Shown here one piece after another: positions 16,866-24,158 of a stretch of DNA of 36,048 nucleotides. The notes below the pieces were generated by a model. That model made no database searches and was not told the DNA's origin. It saw nothing but the letters and a program-made list of their open reading frames with translations. Position 1 is the stretch's first letter; every line of letters begins with the position of its first letter. The translations under genes and the position numbers were made by a program. The stretch comes from Burkholderiaceae bacterium (GTDB taxonomy: Bacteria; Pseudomonadota; Gammaproteobacteria; Burkholderiales; Burkholderiaceae), in assembly GCA_947380285.1 (NCBI GenBank), contig CANCQD010000008.1, forward strand, positions 1 through 36,048, read 5' to 3'.

Positions 16866-17726
16866 CTAGGAGTCTAGCTTGGGAGCCTTCTCTACTTGCT
16901 GACGATAGAGACTTGGAGTAACCCCTTGGTGCTGTTTAAAGAATCTAGTGAAATGACTTTGAGCAGAAAAGCCGAGTTCATCACCAATATGTATCAGGCT
17001 TTCCCCTTTATCGGCGAGCGCATCGAATGCAAACTCCATCCTGAGGACATTAGCAAATATCACCGGTGAAAGCCCCGTACAGCGTCTGAAAAGCTCAAAA
17101 AAATGGGAGCGAGAAAGATCTACGCTTTGCGCAACCGCGGAAATATCACTAAACCCTTGCGGCGAGGTGCGCATTATATGGATAGCTTTCCGTATCCTAG
17201 GATCCATAAACGCTAATGAATTACCGGAGTTCCTCAAATCACCTTGGGTGAGAAGATCAGCATCATCCATGAAGCTCAATACGAGCTCAAGCAAGATGGA
17301 TTCAAGGTAATCATGGGTAATTTGATCGGCCCACCAGAGCTCCATTGAAATCTTTTCCAATACCTGCTTTTGATGTGCACCCAAACCAGATAGGTTGTTG
17401 ATAAAAAACCGGGGATGGCTACTAGCCAAGAATTTTTTACTAAACGATGCTAGCCACTTTGGCTCAAGGTACAGCGCAAGCAAGATAGGGTTTTGATCAT
17501 TAACTGGTAAATGGAGGTAAGAATGCTCCTCCCAAGCATTGATCAGAACTGCATTGTCATCTGTTAAGGGGCAAAGCTGCCCCCTTACCTGAAAAGCAAT
17601 GTCTGGGCCTGCTACCTTACATAAAATGTGGCAGTGATGGTGAGCATGGGTTACTAGGGGGGCATCCATCTCTAGGAGTGCCACCCTACCAAAATCGCCA
17701 TGAAGAAGTCGAATTACTTTTGACAT
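16866..17726 (-). CDS. AraC family transcriptional regulator, likely activator of the hmf-liv operon
   Basis: 286 aa. The N-terminal cupin-like sensor domain (~10-120) includes THAHHHCHILCKVAG and NAVLINAWEEHSYLHLP, with several His residues. The C-terminal ~100 residues hold two helix-turn-helix motifs: FSDISAVAQSVDLSRSHFFELFRRCTG and IHIGDELGFSAQSHFTRFFKQHQGVTP, the second being the AraC signature. It is encoded on the same strand, 126 bp upstream of hmfA, with a tandem direct repeat in the gap. The simplest reading is an activator responding to the pathway substrate or its CoA ester. No clear ribosome-binding site precedes the ATG at 17726. A terminator separates it from lpdA, but this acts on lpdA transcripts. 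Confidence 0.9.
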   Translation of the reverse strand: MSKVIRLLHGDFGRVALLEMDAPLVTHAHHHCHILCKVAGPDIAFQVRGQLCPLTDDNAVLINAWEEHSYLHLPVNDQNPILLALYLEPKWLASFSKKFLASSHPRFFINNLSGLGAHQKQVLEKISMELWWADQITHDYLESILLELVLSFMDDADLLTQGDLRNSGNSLAFMDPRIRKAIHIMRTSPQGFSDISAVAQSVDLSRSHFFELFRRCTGLSPVIFANVLRMEFAFDALADKGESLIHIGDELGFSAQSHFTRFFKQHQGVTPSLYRQQVEKAPKLDS

Positions 17727-17784
17727 GCGTTAAATCATCTCATATAGCGGCACTAGTGATAGGCAATTTTTTTTATTGCGCTGC

Positions 17785-17816
17785 AAAAGAAAAAAGCCCT
17801 GATTTCTCAGGGCTTT
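17785..17816 (-). terminator. Rho-independent terminator of the pyruvate dehydrogenase operon
   Basis: A perfect stem AGCCCTGA/TCAGGGCT (17795-17802 with 17807-17814; extended by A-T pairs) with a 4-nt loop. Read on the minus strand it is followed by TTTTTTCTTTT. It lies 24 bp after the lpdA stop. Confidence 0.9.
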
Positions 17817-17840
17817 CATTAGCCATAAGCTATCGGCACT

Positions 17841-19622
17841 CTATTTCTTCTTTACTGGTGGCAAATCAGTGCAATGGCCGTGAGCTGCTTCAGCAGCGAG
17901 ACCCACAGACTCACCCAGCGTTGGGTGCGGATGAATGGTCTTACCGATATCTACTGCATCAGCACCCATCTCGATTGCCAAACACACTTCACCAATTAAA
18001 TCACCTGCGTGTGTGCCAACAATGCCACCACCAATAATGCGATGAGTCGTAGCATCAAATATCAACTTGGTGAAACCTTCATCCCGTCCATTCGCAATCG
18101 CGCGTCCACTAGCAGCCCATGGGAACAGACCCTTCTCATAAGCAATGCCTTGAGCTTTGCACTGCTCTTCCGTCAAACCAGCCCAAGCTACCTCAGGATC
18201 AGTGTAGGCAACTGATGGAATTTGCTTCGCATCAAAGTAAGACTTTTCACCAGCGGCAGCTTCGGCAGCAACGTGACCCTCATGCACCGCCTTGTGTGCC
18301 AACATTGGTTGACCAACCAAGTCACCAATCGCAAAAATATTGGGCACATTGGTACGCATTTGTTTATCAACAGGAATAAACCCACGTTCATCAACCTGAA
18401 CACCCGCTTTACCGGCATCAATCTTCTTGCCGTTAGGTGTGCGCCCTACAGCAACCAATACCAAGTCATAGGTTTGCGGTTCTGCTGGTGCGTTTTCACC
18501 CTCAAAACTCACTTGAATTCCGTCAGGTTTAACTTCTGCCTTGGCTGCGCGGGTCTTCAGCATGATTTTTTCAAAACGTCCGGCATTGAATTTCTCCCAG
18601 ACTTTCTCTAAATCACGATCGGCGCCGGCCATTAAGCCATCCATCATTTCGGCAATATCAATGCGTGAACCTAGCGTACTGTATACAGTGGCCATCTCTA
18701 AACCAATAATGCCGCCACCAATGACTAACATGCGTTTAGGAATACTCGTGAGTAATAAGGCGCCGGTGCTATCTACAATGCGTGGATCTTCAGGCAAGAA
18801 AGGTAATTTCACAGGCTGACTACCAGCAGCAATGATGGCCTTCTGAAAACGCACTACTTCTTTTTTGCCAGTGAGATCCTGACCAGTGCCATCGGTTAAC
18901 TCTACTTCGACATGGTTTGCATCCAAGAATTTACCTAGACCACGCACCACTTTTACTTTACGGGCTTTTGCCATACCAGCAAGTCCGCCAGTTAACTTAG
19001 CGATGACGGATTCTTTATAACCACGCAACTGATCAATCTCAATCTTTGGTGCGCCAAAAGTGATGCCATGCTTAGCCATCGTTTTGACTTCATCCATTAC
19101 CGAGGTTGTATGCAGTAAAGCTTTTGATGGAATACAGCCAACGTTTAAGCAAACACCGCCCAAAGTTGGGTAGCGCTCCACTAAAACCGTATTCATGCCC
19201 AAGTCAGCACTACGAAAAGCTGCGCTATAGCCACCAGGGCCAGCACCAAGTACCAACACTTCACACTCATGATCAACTTTACCGCTGTACTGCCCTGCCA
19301 CTGGGGCAGGTGTGAGTGCGGCTGAAGCTGGAGCAGGAGCTGGTGAAGATACTGCTGGGGCAGGAGCAACAGCATGCGCTGCGCTACTGACCTCAATCTC
19401 TGCAATCACAGAACCTTTACTGACCTTATCACCTAGCTTGACTGCAATGCTAGTGATAGTACCGGCAGCATCTGCTGGCACTTCCATAGTTGCTTTATCA
19501 GATTCTAGAACTAGCAGTGGCTGCTCTTTTTCAATCACATCGCCAACTTTAACCAGCACTTCAATCACTGGTATATCTGAATAATCGCCAATATCTGGAA
19601 CAAGGATCATTTGCTTAGCCAT
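17841..19622 (-). CDS. lpdA: Dihydrolipoyl dehydrogenase (E3) with N-terminal lipoyl domain
   Basis: 593 aa, longer than plain E3 (~470 aa) because of an extra N-terminal lipoyl domain (residues 1-80) with the lipoylated lysine in ESDKAT (Lys43), then an Ala/Pro-rich mobile linker (~82-112). The flavoprotein part has the FAD Rossmann motif VLVLGAGPGGYSAAFR, the redox disulfide GGVCLNVGC (Cys158, Cys163), the NAD motif MLVIGGGIIGLEMA, the second FAD motif IFAIGDLVGQPMLAHKA and the active-site HPHPTLGE (564-571). It reoxidises dihydrolipoamide of the pyruvate dehydrogenase complex using NAD+. Lipoyl-E3 fusions are known in Burkholderiales and Neisseria. The start follows a GGGGG ribosome-binding site, 9 bp after aceF. 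Confidence 0.95.
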   Translation of the reverse strand: MAKQMILVPDIGDYSDIPVIEVLVKVGDVIEKEQPLLVLESDKATMEVPADAAGTITSIAVKLGDKVSKGSVIAEIEVSSAAHAVAPAPAVSSPAPAPASAALTPAPVAGQYSGKVDHECEVLVLGAGPGGYSAAFRSADLGMNTVLVERYPTLGGVCLNVGCIPSKALLHTTSVMDEVKTMAKHGITFGAPKIEIDQLRGYKESVIAKLTGGLAGMAKARKVKVVRGLGKFLDANHVEVELTDGTGQDLTGKKEVVRFQKAIIAAGSQPVKLPFLPEDPRIVDSTGALLLTSIPKRMLVIGGGIIGLEMATVYSTLGSRIDIAEMMDGLMAGADRDLEKVWEKFNAGRFEKIMLKTRAAKAEVKPDGIQVSFEGENAPAEPQTYDLVLVAVGRTPNGKKIDAGKAGVQVDERGFIPVDKQMRTNVPNIFAIGDLVGQPMLAHKAVHEGHVAAEAAAGEKSYFDAKQIPSVAYTDPEVAWAGLTEEQCKAQGIAYEKGLFPWAASGRAIANGRDEGFTKLIFDATTHRIIGGGIVGTHAGDLIGEVCLAIEMGADAVDIGKTIHPHPTLGESVGLAAEAAHGHCTDLPPVKKK

Positions 19623-19631
19623 AGATCCCCC

Positions 19632-21242
19632 TTACAGACTGGCACGACGGAAGTCGGCCAAGAGCTGAGCTACGTACACGTTAAAACGCGTAGCTAAGGC
19701 ACCATCAATCACACGATGGTCTGCAGATAAAGACAATGGGCAAATGAGACGCGGCACAAATTGCTTACCATCCCAAACCGGTTTCATGGCTGCTTTGCTT
19801 ACACCCATAATGGCTACTTCTGGAGCATTCACAATTGGTGAGAAATACGTACCACCGATACCGCCAAGAGATGAGATCGTAAAGCTAGCACCTTGCATTT
19901 GGTCTGGCTTTAATTTGCCATCACGTGCAAGAGCAGCTAAGTCTGAAGTTTCTTTGGCTAACTCAAAGATGCCTTTCTTATCCGCATCTTTAATCACTGG
20001 CACAACTAATCCAGTAGGAGTATCTGCCGCAAAACCAATATTGAAGTATTTCTTCAGAATCAGATCATCGCCATCCAAAGAGCTATTGAACTCTGGATAT
20101 TTTTTCAATGCAGCTACAGCGGCTTTCATTAAGAAAGCGAGCATCGTGATCTTGACACCCTTCTTCTCATGCTCTTTGTTAGTGAGAACGCGGAATGCTT
20201 CTAAATCAGTGATGTCAGCATCTTCGTGATAAGTCACGGCTGGGATCATCACCCAGTTACGACCTAAATTGGCTGCAGTGAGTTTCTTAATTCGGTTAAG
20301 TGGCTGACGCTCGATCTCACCAAACTTCGTGAAATCTACCTTCGGCCAAGGAATCAGATTTAAGCCACCTAAACTACCGCCACTAGAAGCAGCTGCAGGA
20401 CTACCTGCGCCACCACTCATTGCGGCCTTCACAAATGCCTGCACATCTTCTTGAGTAATACGACCCTTAGGGCCAGATCCTTTGACCTGCGTAATGGTGA
20501 CACCAAGCTCACGTGCAAACTTACGCACGGATGGACTGGCATGACTGACTGCAGCATCTGCTGACGGAGGTGTAATGCTGATAGGCGGTGGTGCTGGTGC
20601 ACGTGCAATTGGAGGTTCAACTGCCTTGGTCACTGGAGCTGCTGGTGCTGCTACAGCAGTAGGTACAGGAGCTGATACAGCACCAGATGCCCCACCTTCC
20701 AAGATCAGAACCACTGATCCCTCAGAAAGGCTGTCACCCACTTTCACTTTCACTTCTTTCACAATGCCAGAGTGTGATGATGGAACATCCATTGTGGCTT
20801 TGTCAGACTCAAGCACAACAATAGATTGCTCTTTCTCAACCTTGTCACCAGCTTTAACCAAGACTTCGATTACTGGTACATCTTTATAGTCACCGATATC
20901 TGGGACTTTGATTTCAATCGGTGCGCTACTAGCGGCTGCAGGAGCTTGCGCAGGCGCGCTAGCCGCTAGTGTCGCTACTGGTACCGGAGCTGAAGTTGCA
21001 GCATCCTCTTCCAAGGTAATCACTAGGGATCCCTCAGAAAGGCTGTCACCCACTTTCACTTTCACTTCTTTCACAATGCCAGAGTGTGATGATGGAACAT
21101 CCATTGTGGCTTTGTCAGACTCAAGCACAACGATCGATTGCTCTTTCTCAACTTTGTCACCAGCCTTTACCAAGACCTCAATGACGGGCACATCTTTATA
21201 GTCACCGATATCTGGGACTTTGATTTCAATTATTTGACTCAT
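19632..21242 (-). CDS. aceF: Pyruvate dehydrogenase complex dihydrolipoyl acetyltransferase (E2), two lipoyl domains
   Basis: 536 aa. Two near-identical lipoyl domains (residues ~1-80 and ~105-185) carry lipoylation sites in ESDKAT at Lys44 and Lys148, each followed by an Ala/Pro linker. The peripheral E1/E3-binding domain is at ~232-270 (SPSVRKFARELGVTITQVKG). The C-terminal acetyltransferase core ends with the catalytic SADHRVIDGA (His509, Asp513). E. coli E2 has three lipoyl domains; here there are two on E2 plus one on E3. The enzyme moves acetyl groups from E1 to CoA. It lies 15 bp after aceE, in the order aceE-aceF-lpdA. Confidence 0.96.
   Translation of the reverse strand: MSQIIEIKVPDIGDYKDVPVIEVLVKAGDKVEKEQSIVVLESDKATMDVPSSHSGIVKEVKVKVGDSLSEGSLVITLEEDAATSAPVPVATLAASAPAQAPAAASSAPIEIKVPDIGDYKDVPVIEVLVKAGDKVEKEQSIVVLESDKATMDVPSSHSGIVKEVKVKVGDSLSEGSVVLILEGGASGAVSAPVPTAVAAPAAPVTKAVEPPIARAPAPPPISITPPSADAAVSHASPSVRKFARELGVTITQVKGSGPKGRITQEDVQAFVKAAMSGGAGSPAAASSGGSLGGLNLIPWPKVDFTKFGEIERQPLNRIKKLTAANLGRNWVMIPAVTYHEDADITDLEAFRVLTNKEHEKKGVKITMLAFLMKAAVAALKKYPEFNSSLDGDDLILKKYFNIGFAADTPTGLVVPVIKDADKKGIFELAKETSDLAALARDGKLKPDQMQGASFTISSLGGIGGTYFSPIVNAPEVAIMGVSKAAMKPVWDGKQFVPRLICPLSLSADHRVIDGALATRFNVYVAQLLADFRRASL
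20716..20918 (-). repeat. Lipoyl-domain coding repeat, copy 2 (inside aceF)
   Basis: This stretch encodes the second lipoyl domain and is a direct repeat of 21028-21230 with a constant offset of 312 bp. Bases 20716-20819 are identical to 21028-21131 (104 bp). About 60 bp of scattered, mostly synonymous differences follow, then about 39 identical bases at the far end. Confidence 0.9.
21028..21230 (-). repeat. Lipoyl-domain coding repeat, copy 1 (inside aceF)
   Basis: This stretch encodes the first lipoyl domain of AceF and is the partner of 20716-20918. The two copies encode almost the same ~70 residues. The sharp boundary between identical and diverged DNA is notable because protein-level selection alone would not preserve synonymous sites. 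Confidence 0.9.
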
Positions 21243-21257
21243 AGTGTTTATCTCTTA

Positions 21258-23954
21258 TCAAACCGTCATTGGGTTTGGTTTAGTAGTATCGATGTCATAT
21301 TTCTTAATCGCCTCTGCCAACTTAGAGCGATCAAGCTGGCCAGAATCAACCAATGACCTTAGGGCAGTCAGAACTACCCAACGACGATCCACCTCAAAGA
21401 AGTCACGGAGTTTTTCGCGGGTATCGGAACGACCAAAGCCATCCGTACCCAAGACTTCATAACGGCGACCCATATGCTGAATGGCTGGACGAATCTGCTC
21501 AGCAAACAAGCGGACATAGTCAGTTGCGGCAATCACCGGGCCGGTAGTATCTTTAAGACATTTCTCTACATGAGATAAAGCGGGTGCAGCAGTTGGATTT
21601 AAGAGATTGCTACGGTGTACCGCAGTCCAATCACGTCCAAGCTCTGTAAAGCTTGGGCAACCCCACAAGTCTGAAGCAATGCCCCAGTCTTTATGAAGAA
21701 TTTCTGCCGCCTCAATCACTTCACGGAAGATGGTTCCTGAACCCAAGAGCTGTACGCGCAACTTTGATTTATCGTCACCAACTGACTTGAGCTTATACAT
21801 ACCCTTAATGATGTCTTGCTCCGCACCCTTAGGCATTGCTGGATGTGAATAGTTTTCATTCATCAAAGTGACGTAGTAGTAAACGTCTTCCTGAACTTCC
21901 AACATACGACGCATACCATCCTGAATCACAACCGCCAATTCAAATGAGAAGGTTGGGTCATAGCTGATACAGTTTGGAACTGCACCACTCCACAGGTGAC
22001 TATGGCCATCTTCGTGTTGCAAGCCTTCGCCGTTCAACGTAGTCCTACCTGCTGTACCACCCAGCAAGAAACCACGGCTACGCATATCGCCTGCCGCCCA
22101 AGCTAAGTCACCAATACGCTGGAAACCAAACATGGAGTAGAAGATATAGAAAGGTAACATCGGTACGCCATGCGTAGAGTAAGAAGTTGCTGCTGCGATC
22201 CAATCACACATACCGCCAGCTTCGTTAATGCCCTCTTGCAGAATTTGACCGGTCTTATCCTCTTTATAGAACATCAATTGATCATGATCTTCTGGGGTGT
22301 AAAGCTGACCCAATTGATTCCAAATACCCAATTGGCGGAACATGCCTTCCATACCAAAAGTTCGTGACTCATCCGGAACAATCGGCACCACGCGCTTACC
22401 CAAGACCTTATCGCGCACTACTGTATTGAGCATGCGCACAAATGCCATAGTGGTAGAGATCTCACGGCCTTCTGTAGTGGCCTCAAGCAATGGCGCAAAG
22501 GTCTCTAATGACGGTACTGGCAAGCTCTCGGCCTTAGTACGACGTTGCGGCAAGTAGCCACCCAATTCTTGACGACGCGCCTTCATATATTCCAACTCAG
22601 GACTACCTTCCGCAAACTTCACTAAAGGCATTTCGTCTAATTGCTCATCCCTTACCGGGATCTCGAAGCGATCACGGAAGCGACGTACGTCGTCGTCATT
22701 CATCTTCTTCGCTTGGTGAGCAATATTCATTGCCTCCCCAGAGCCACCCATACCGTAACCCTTAATGGTGTGGGCCAAAATGACAGTTGGTTGATCTTTG
22801 GTATTTACAGCAGCGTGGAAGGCTGCAAAGACTTTATGAGGGTCGTGTCCGCCACGGTTGAGTTGCCAGATCTCATCATCACTCCAGTCGCTCACTAAAG
22901 CTTTTAACTCCGGGGTGTTAAACACGATCTCGCGAACATAGGCGCCATTCTTAGACTTCATAGTCTGATACTGACCATCGACGATCTCACCAAGGCGTTG
23001 CATCAAGATGCCCTTCTTGTCGCGCGCAAATAATGCATCCCACTGACCGCCCCACACGACCTTGATCACATTCCAACCGGCACCACGGAACTCGCCTTCA
23101 AGTTCTTGAATAATTTTTCCGTTACCGCGCACTGGTCCATCTAAGCGCTGCAAGTTACAGTTAATTACAAAAATAAGGTTGTCGAGTTTTTCACGACCAG
23201 CCATTCCAATCGCGCCCAATGATTCTGGTTCGTCGGTTTCACCGTCACCCAAGAAAGCCCAAACTTTACGACTCTGCTCCTGAATAAATCCACGATCCGT
23301 GAGGTACTTCATAAAACGCGCTTGATAAATCGCCATGATCGGGCCTAAGCCCATCGATACCGTTGGGAACTGCCAGAAGTCAGGCATCAACCAAGGATGT
23401 GGATAACTAGAGATACCCTTGCCACCTACTTCTTGGCGGAAGTTATTGAGTTGCTCTTCTTCAAGGCGACCCAGCATATATGCGCGGGCGTACACACCTG
23501 GCGCTGAATGGCCCTGCACAAATATGAGATCTCCGCCATGCTCAGGAGATGGTGCGTGCCAGAAATGGTTAAAGCCAACGTCATACAAGGTAGCTGCTGA
23601 CTGGAATGAAGAAATGTGTCCACCAACGTTCGTATCTTTGTTGGCGCGCAGAACCATCGCCATTGCATTCCAGCGTGTGTAAGAACGAATGCGATGCTCT
23701 ACGTTTTGATCACCAGGTAAACGCGCTTGGTTTTCAACGGGAATAGTATTGATGTAAGGAGTCTCAGCATGGAAAGGCTGAACAACTCCGTTTACACGTG
23801 CATGAGAAATTTGTTGATCAATCAGATAGGCAGCTCTCTCGGGACCCTCGTTGCGAATAACGCCATCGAGCGCCTGCAACCATTCTTGAGTCTCCCCTGG
23901 ATCAGGGTCCTGGGCATTCTGTTTACCTAGTATTTGGTCTGGAACTGCTGCCAT
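21258..23954 (-). CDS. aceE: Pyruvate dehydrogenase E1 component, homodimeric type
   Basis: 898 aa, the normal size of single-chain E1 (E. coli 887 aa). The thiamine diphosphate/Mg motif runs from GDGETDEPE (236-244) to NCN (265-267). Other family blocks are SYPHPWLMPDFWQFPTVSMGLGP, RGGHDPHKVFAA, AHTIKGYGMG and LMNENYSHPAMP. It decarboxylates pyruvate and acetylates the E2 lipoyl arm. First gene of the operon, with a strong GGAGAC ribosome-binding site before the ATG. It is transcribed divergently from the histidine kinase gene across a 204-bp gap holding a promoter-like element and an inverted repeat, so it may be regulated by the adjacent two-component system. Confidence 0.97.
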   Translation of the reverse strand: MAAVPDQILGKQNAQDPDPGETQEWLQALDGVIRNEGPERAAYLIDQQISHARVNGVVQPFHAETPYINTIPVENQARLPGDQNVEHRIRSYTRWNAMAMVLRANKDTNVGGHISSFQSAATLYDVGFNHFWHAPSPEHGGDLIFVQGHSAPGVYARAYMLGRLEEEQLNNFRQEVGGKGISSYPHPWLMPDFWQFPTVSMGLGPIMAIYQARFMKYLTDRGFIQEQSRKVWAFLGDGETDEPESLGAIGMAGREKLDNLIFVINCNLQRLDGPVRGNGKIIQELEGEFRGAGWNVIKVVWGGQWDALFARDKKGILMQRLGEIVDGQYQTMKSKNGAYVREIVFNTPELKALVSDWSDDEIWQLNRGGHDPHKVFAAFHAAVNTKDQPTVILAHTIKGYGMGGSGEAMNIAHQAKKMNDDDVRRFRDRFEIPVRDEQLDEMPLVKFAEGSPELEYMKARRQELGGYLPQRRTKAESLPVPSLETFAPLLEATTEGREISTTMAFVRMLNTVVRDKVLGKRVVPIVPDESRTFGMEGMFRQLGIWNQLGQLYTPEDHDQLMFYKEDKTGQILQEGINEAGGMCDWIAAATSYSTHGVPMLPFYIFYSMFGFQRIGDLAWAAGDMRSRGFLLGGTAGRTTLNGEGLQHEDGHSHLWSGAVPNCISYDPTFSFELAVVIQDGMRRMLEVQEDVYYYVTLMNENYSHPAMPKGAEQDIIKGMYKLKSVGDDKSKLRVQLLGSGTIFREVIEAAEILHKDWGIASDLWGCPSFTELGRDWTAVHRSNLLNPTAAPALSHVEKCLKDTTGPVIAATDYVRLFAEQIRPAIQHMGRRYEVLGTDGFGRSDTREKLRDFFEVDRRWVVLTALRSLVDSGQLDRSKLAEAIKKYDIDTTKPNPMTV

Positions 23955-24005
23955 CTTTTGTCTCCATTAAATAGTACTTAATTTGTCATTAACTCTATAG
24001 GCAAC

Positions 24006-24034
24006 ATTCTAGGAAGGTATATGGGTGTAAACAA
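24006..24034 (-). promoter_or_regulatory. Predicted sigma-70 promoter for aceE
   Basis: On the minus strand, TTGTTT (plus 24029-24034) and TAGAAT (plus 24006-24011) are separated by 17 bp, a good fit to -35/-10 spacing. The predicted transcription start is about 45 bp upstream of the aceE ATG. The remaining parts of the 23955-24158 gap show only the inverted repeat and A/T-rich DNA. Confidence 0.45.
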
Positions 24035-24049
24035 GCAATTTTCCACATA

Positions 24050-24066
24050 ATGATAAGATTTATCAT
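24050..24066. promoter_or_regulatory. Inverted repeat in the aceE / histidine kinase divergent promoter
   Basis: A perfect 7-3-7 inverted repeat, ATGATAA-GAT-TTATCAT, with an extra ATGATA half-site at 24070-24075. It lies 16 bp upstream of the predicted aceE -35 box, a normal activator position, and about 100 bp upstream of the kinase start. The binding protein is unknown; the neighbouring FixJ-type regulator is a candidate. Confidence 0.45.
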
Positions 24067-24158
24067 AATATGATATTTTATTGCACTGCAAATAAGAATT
24101 TGGAAAGCAGGCAAAAATGCGTTTCAGAGTAGCTATTTGAGGCAAAATCCTCATATTA

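Noticed and set aside
17739..17766. Promoter-like AGGCAA/CTCATA pair for the AraC gene
   Set aside because: The -10 would lie only about 13 bp before the ATG, leaving an almost leaderless transcript; the match is weak.
20575..21201. Two similar open frames on the plus strand opposite aceF
   Set aside because: They are antisense reflections of the duplicated lipoyl domains and Ala/Pro linkers, with no ribosome-binding sites of their own.
24138..24153. Hairpin TGAGG-CAAAAT-CCTCA upstream of the histidine kinase, possibly hiding a ribosome-binding site
   Set aside because: The stem is only 5 bp and its GAGG lies too far (16 nt) from the ATG to be a convincing ribosome-binding site.
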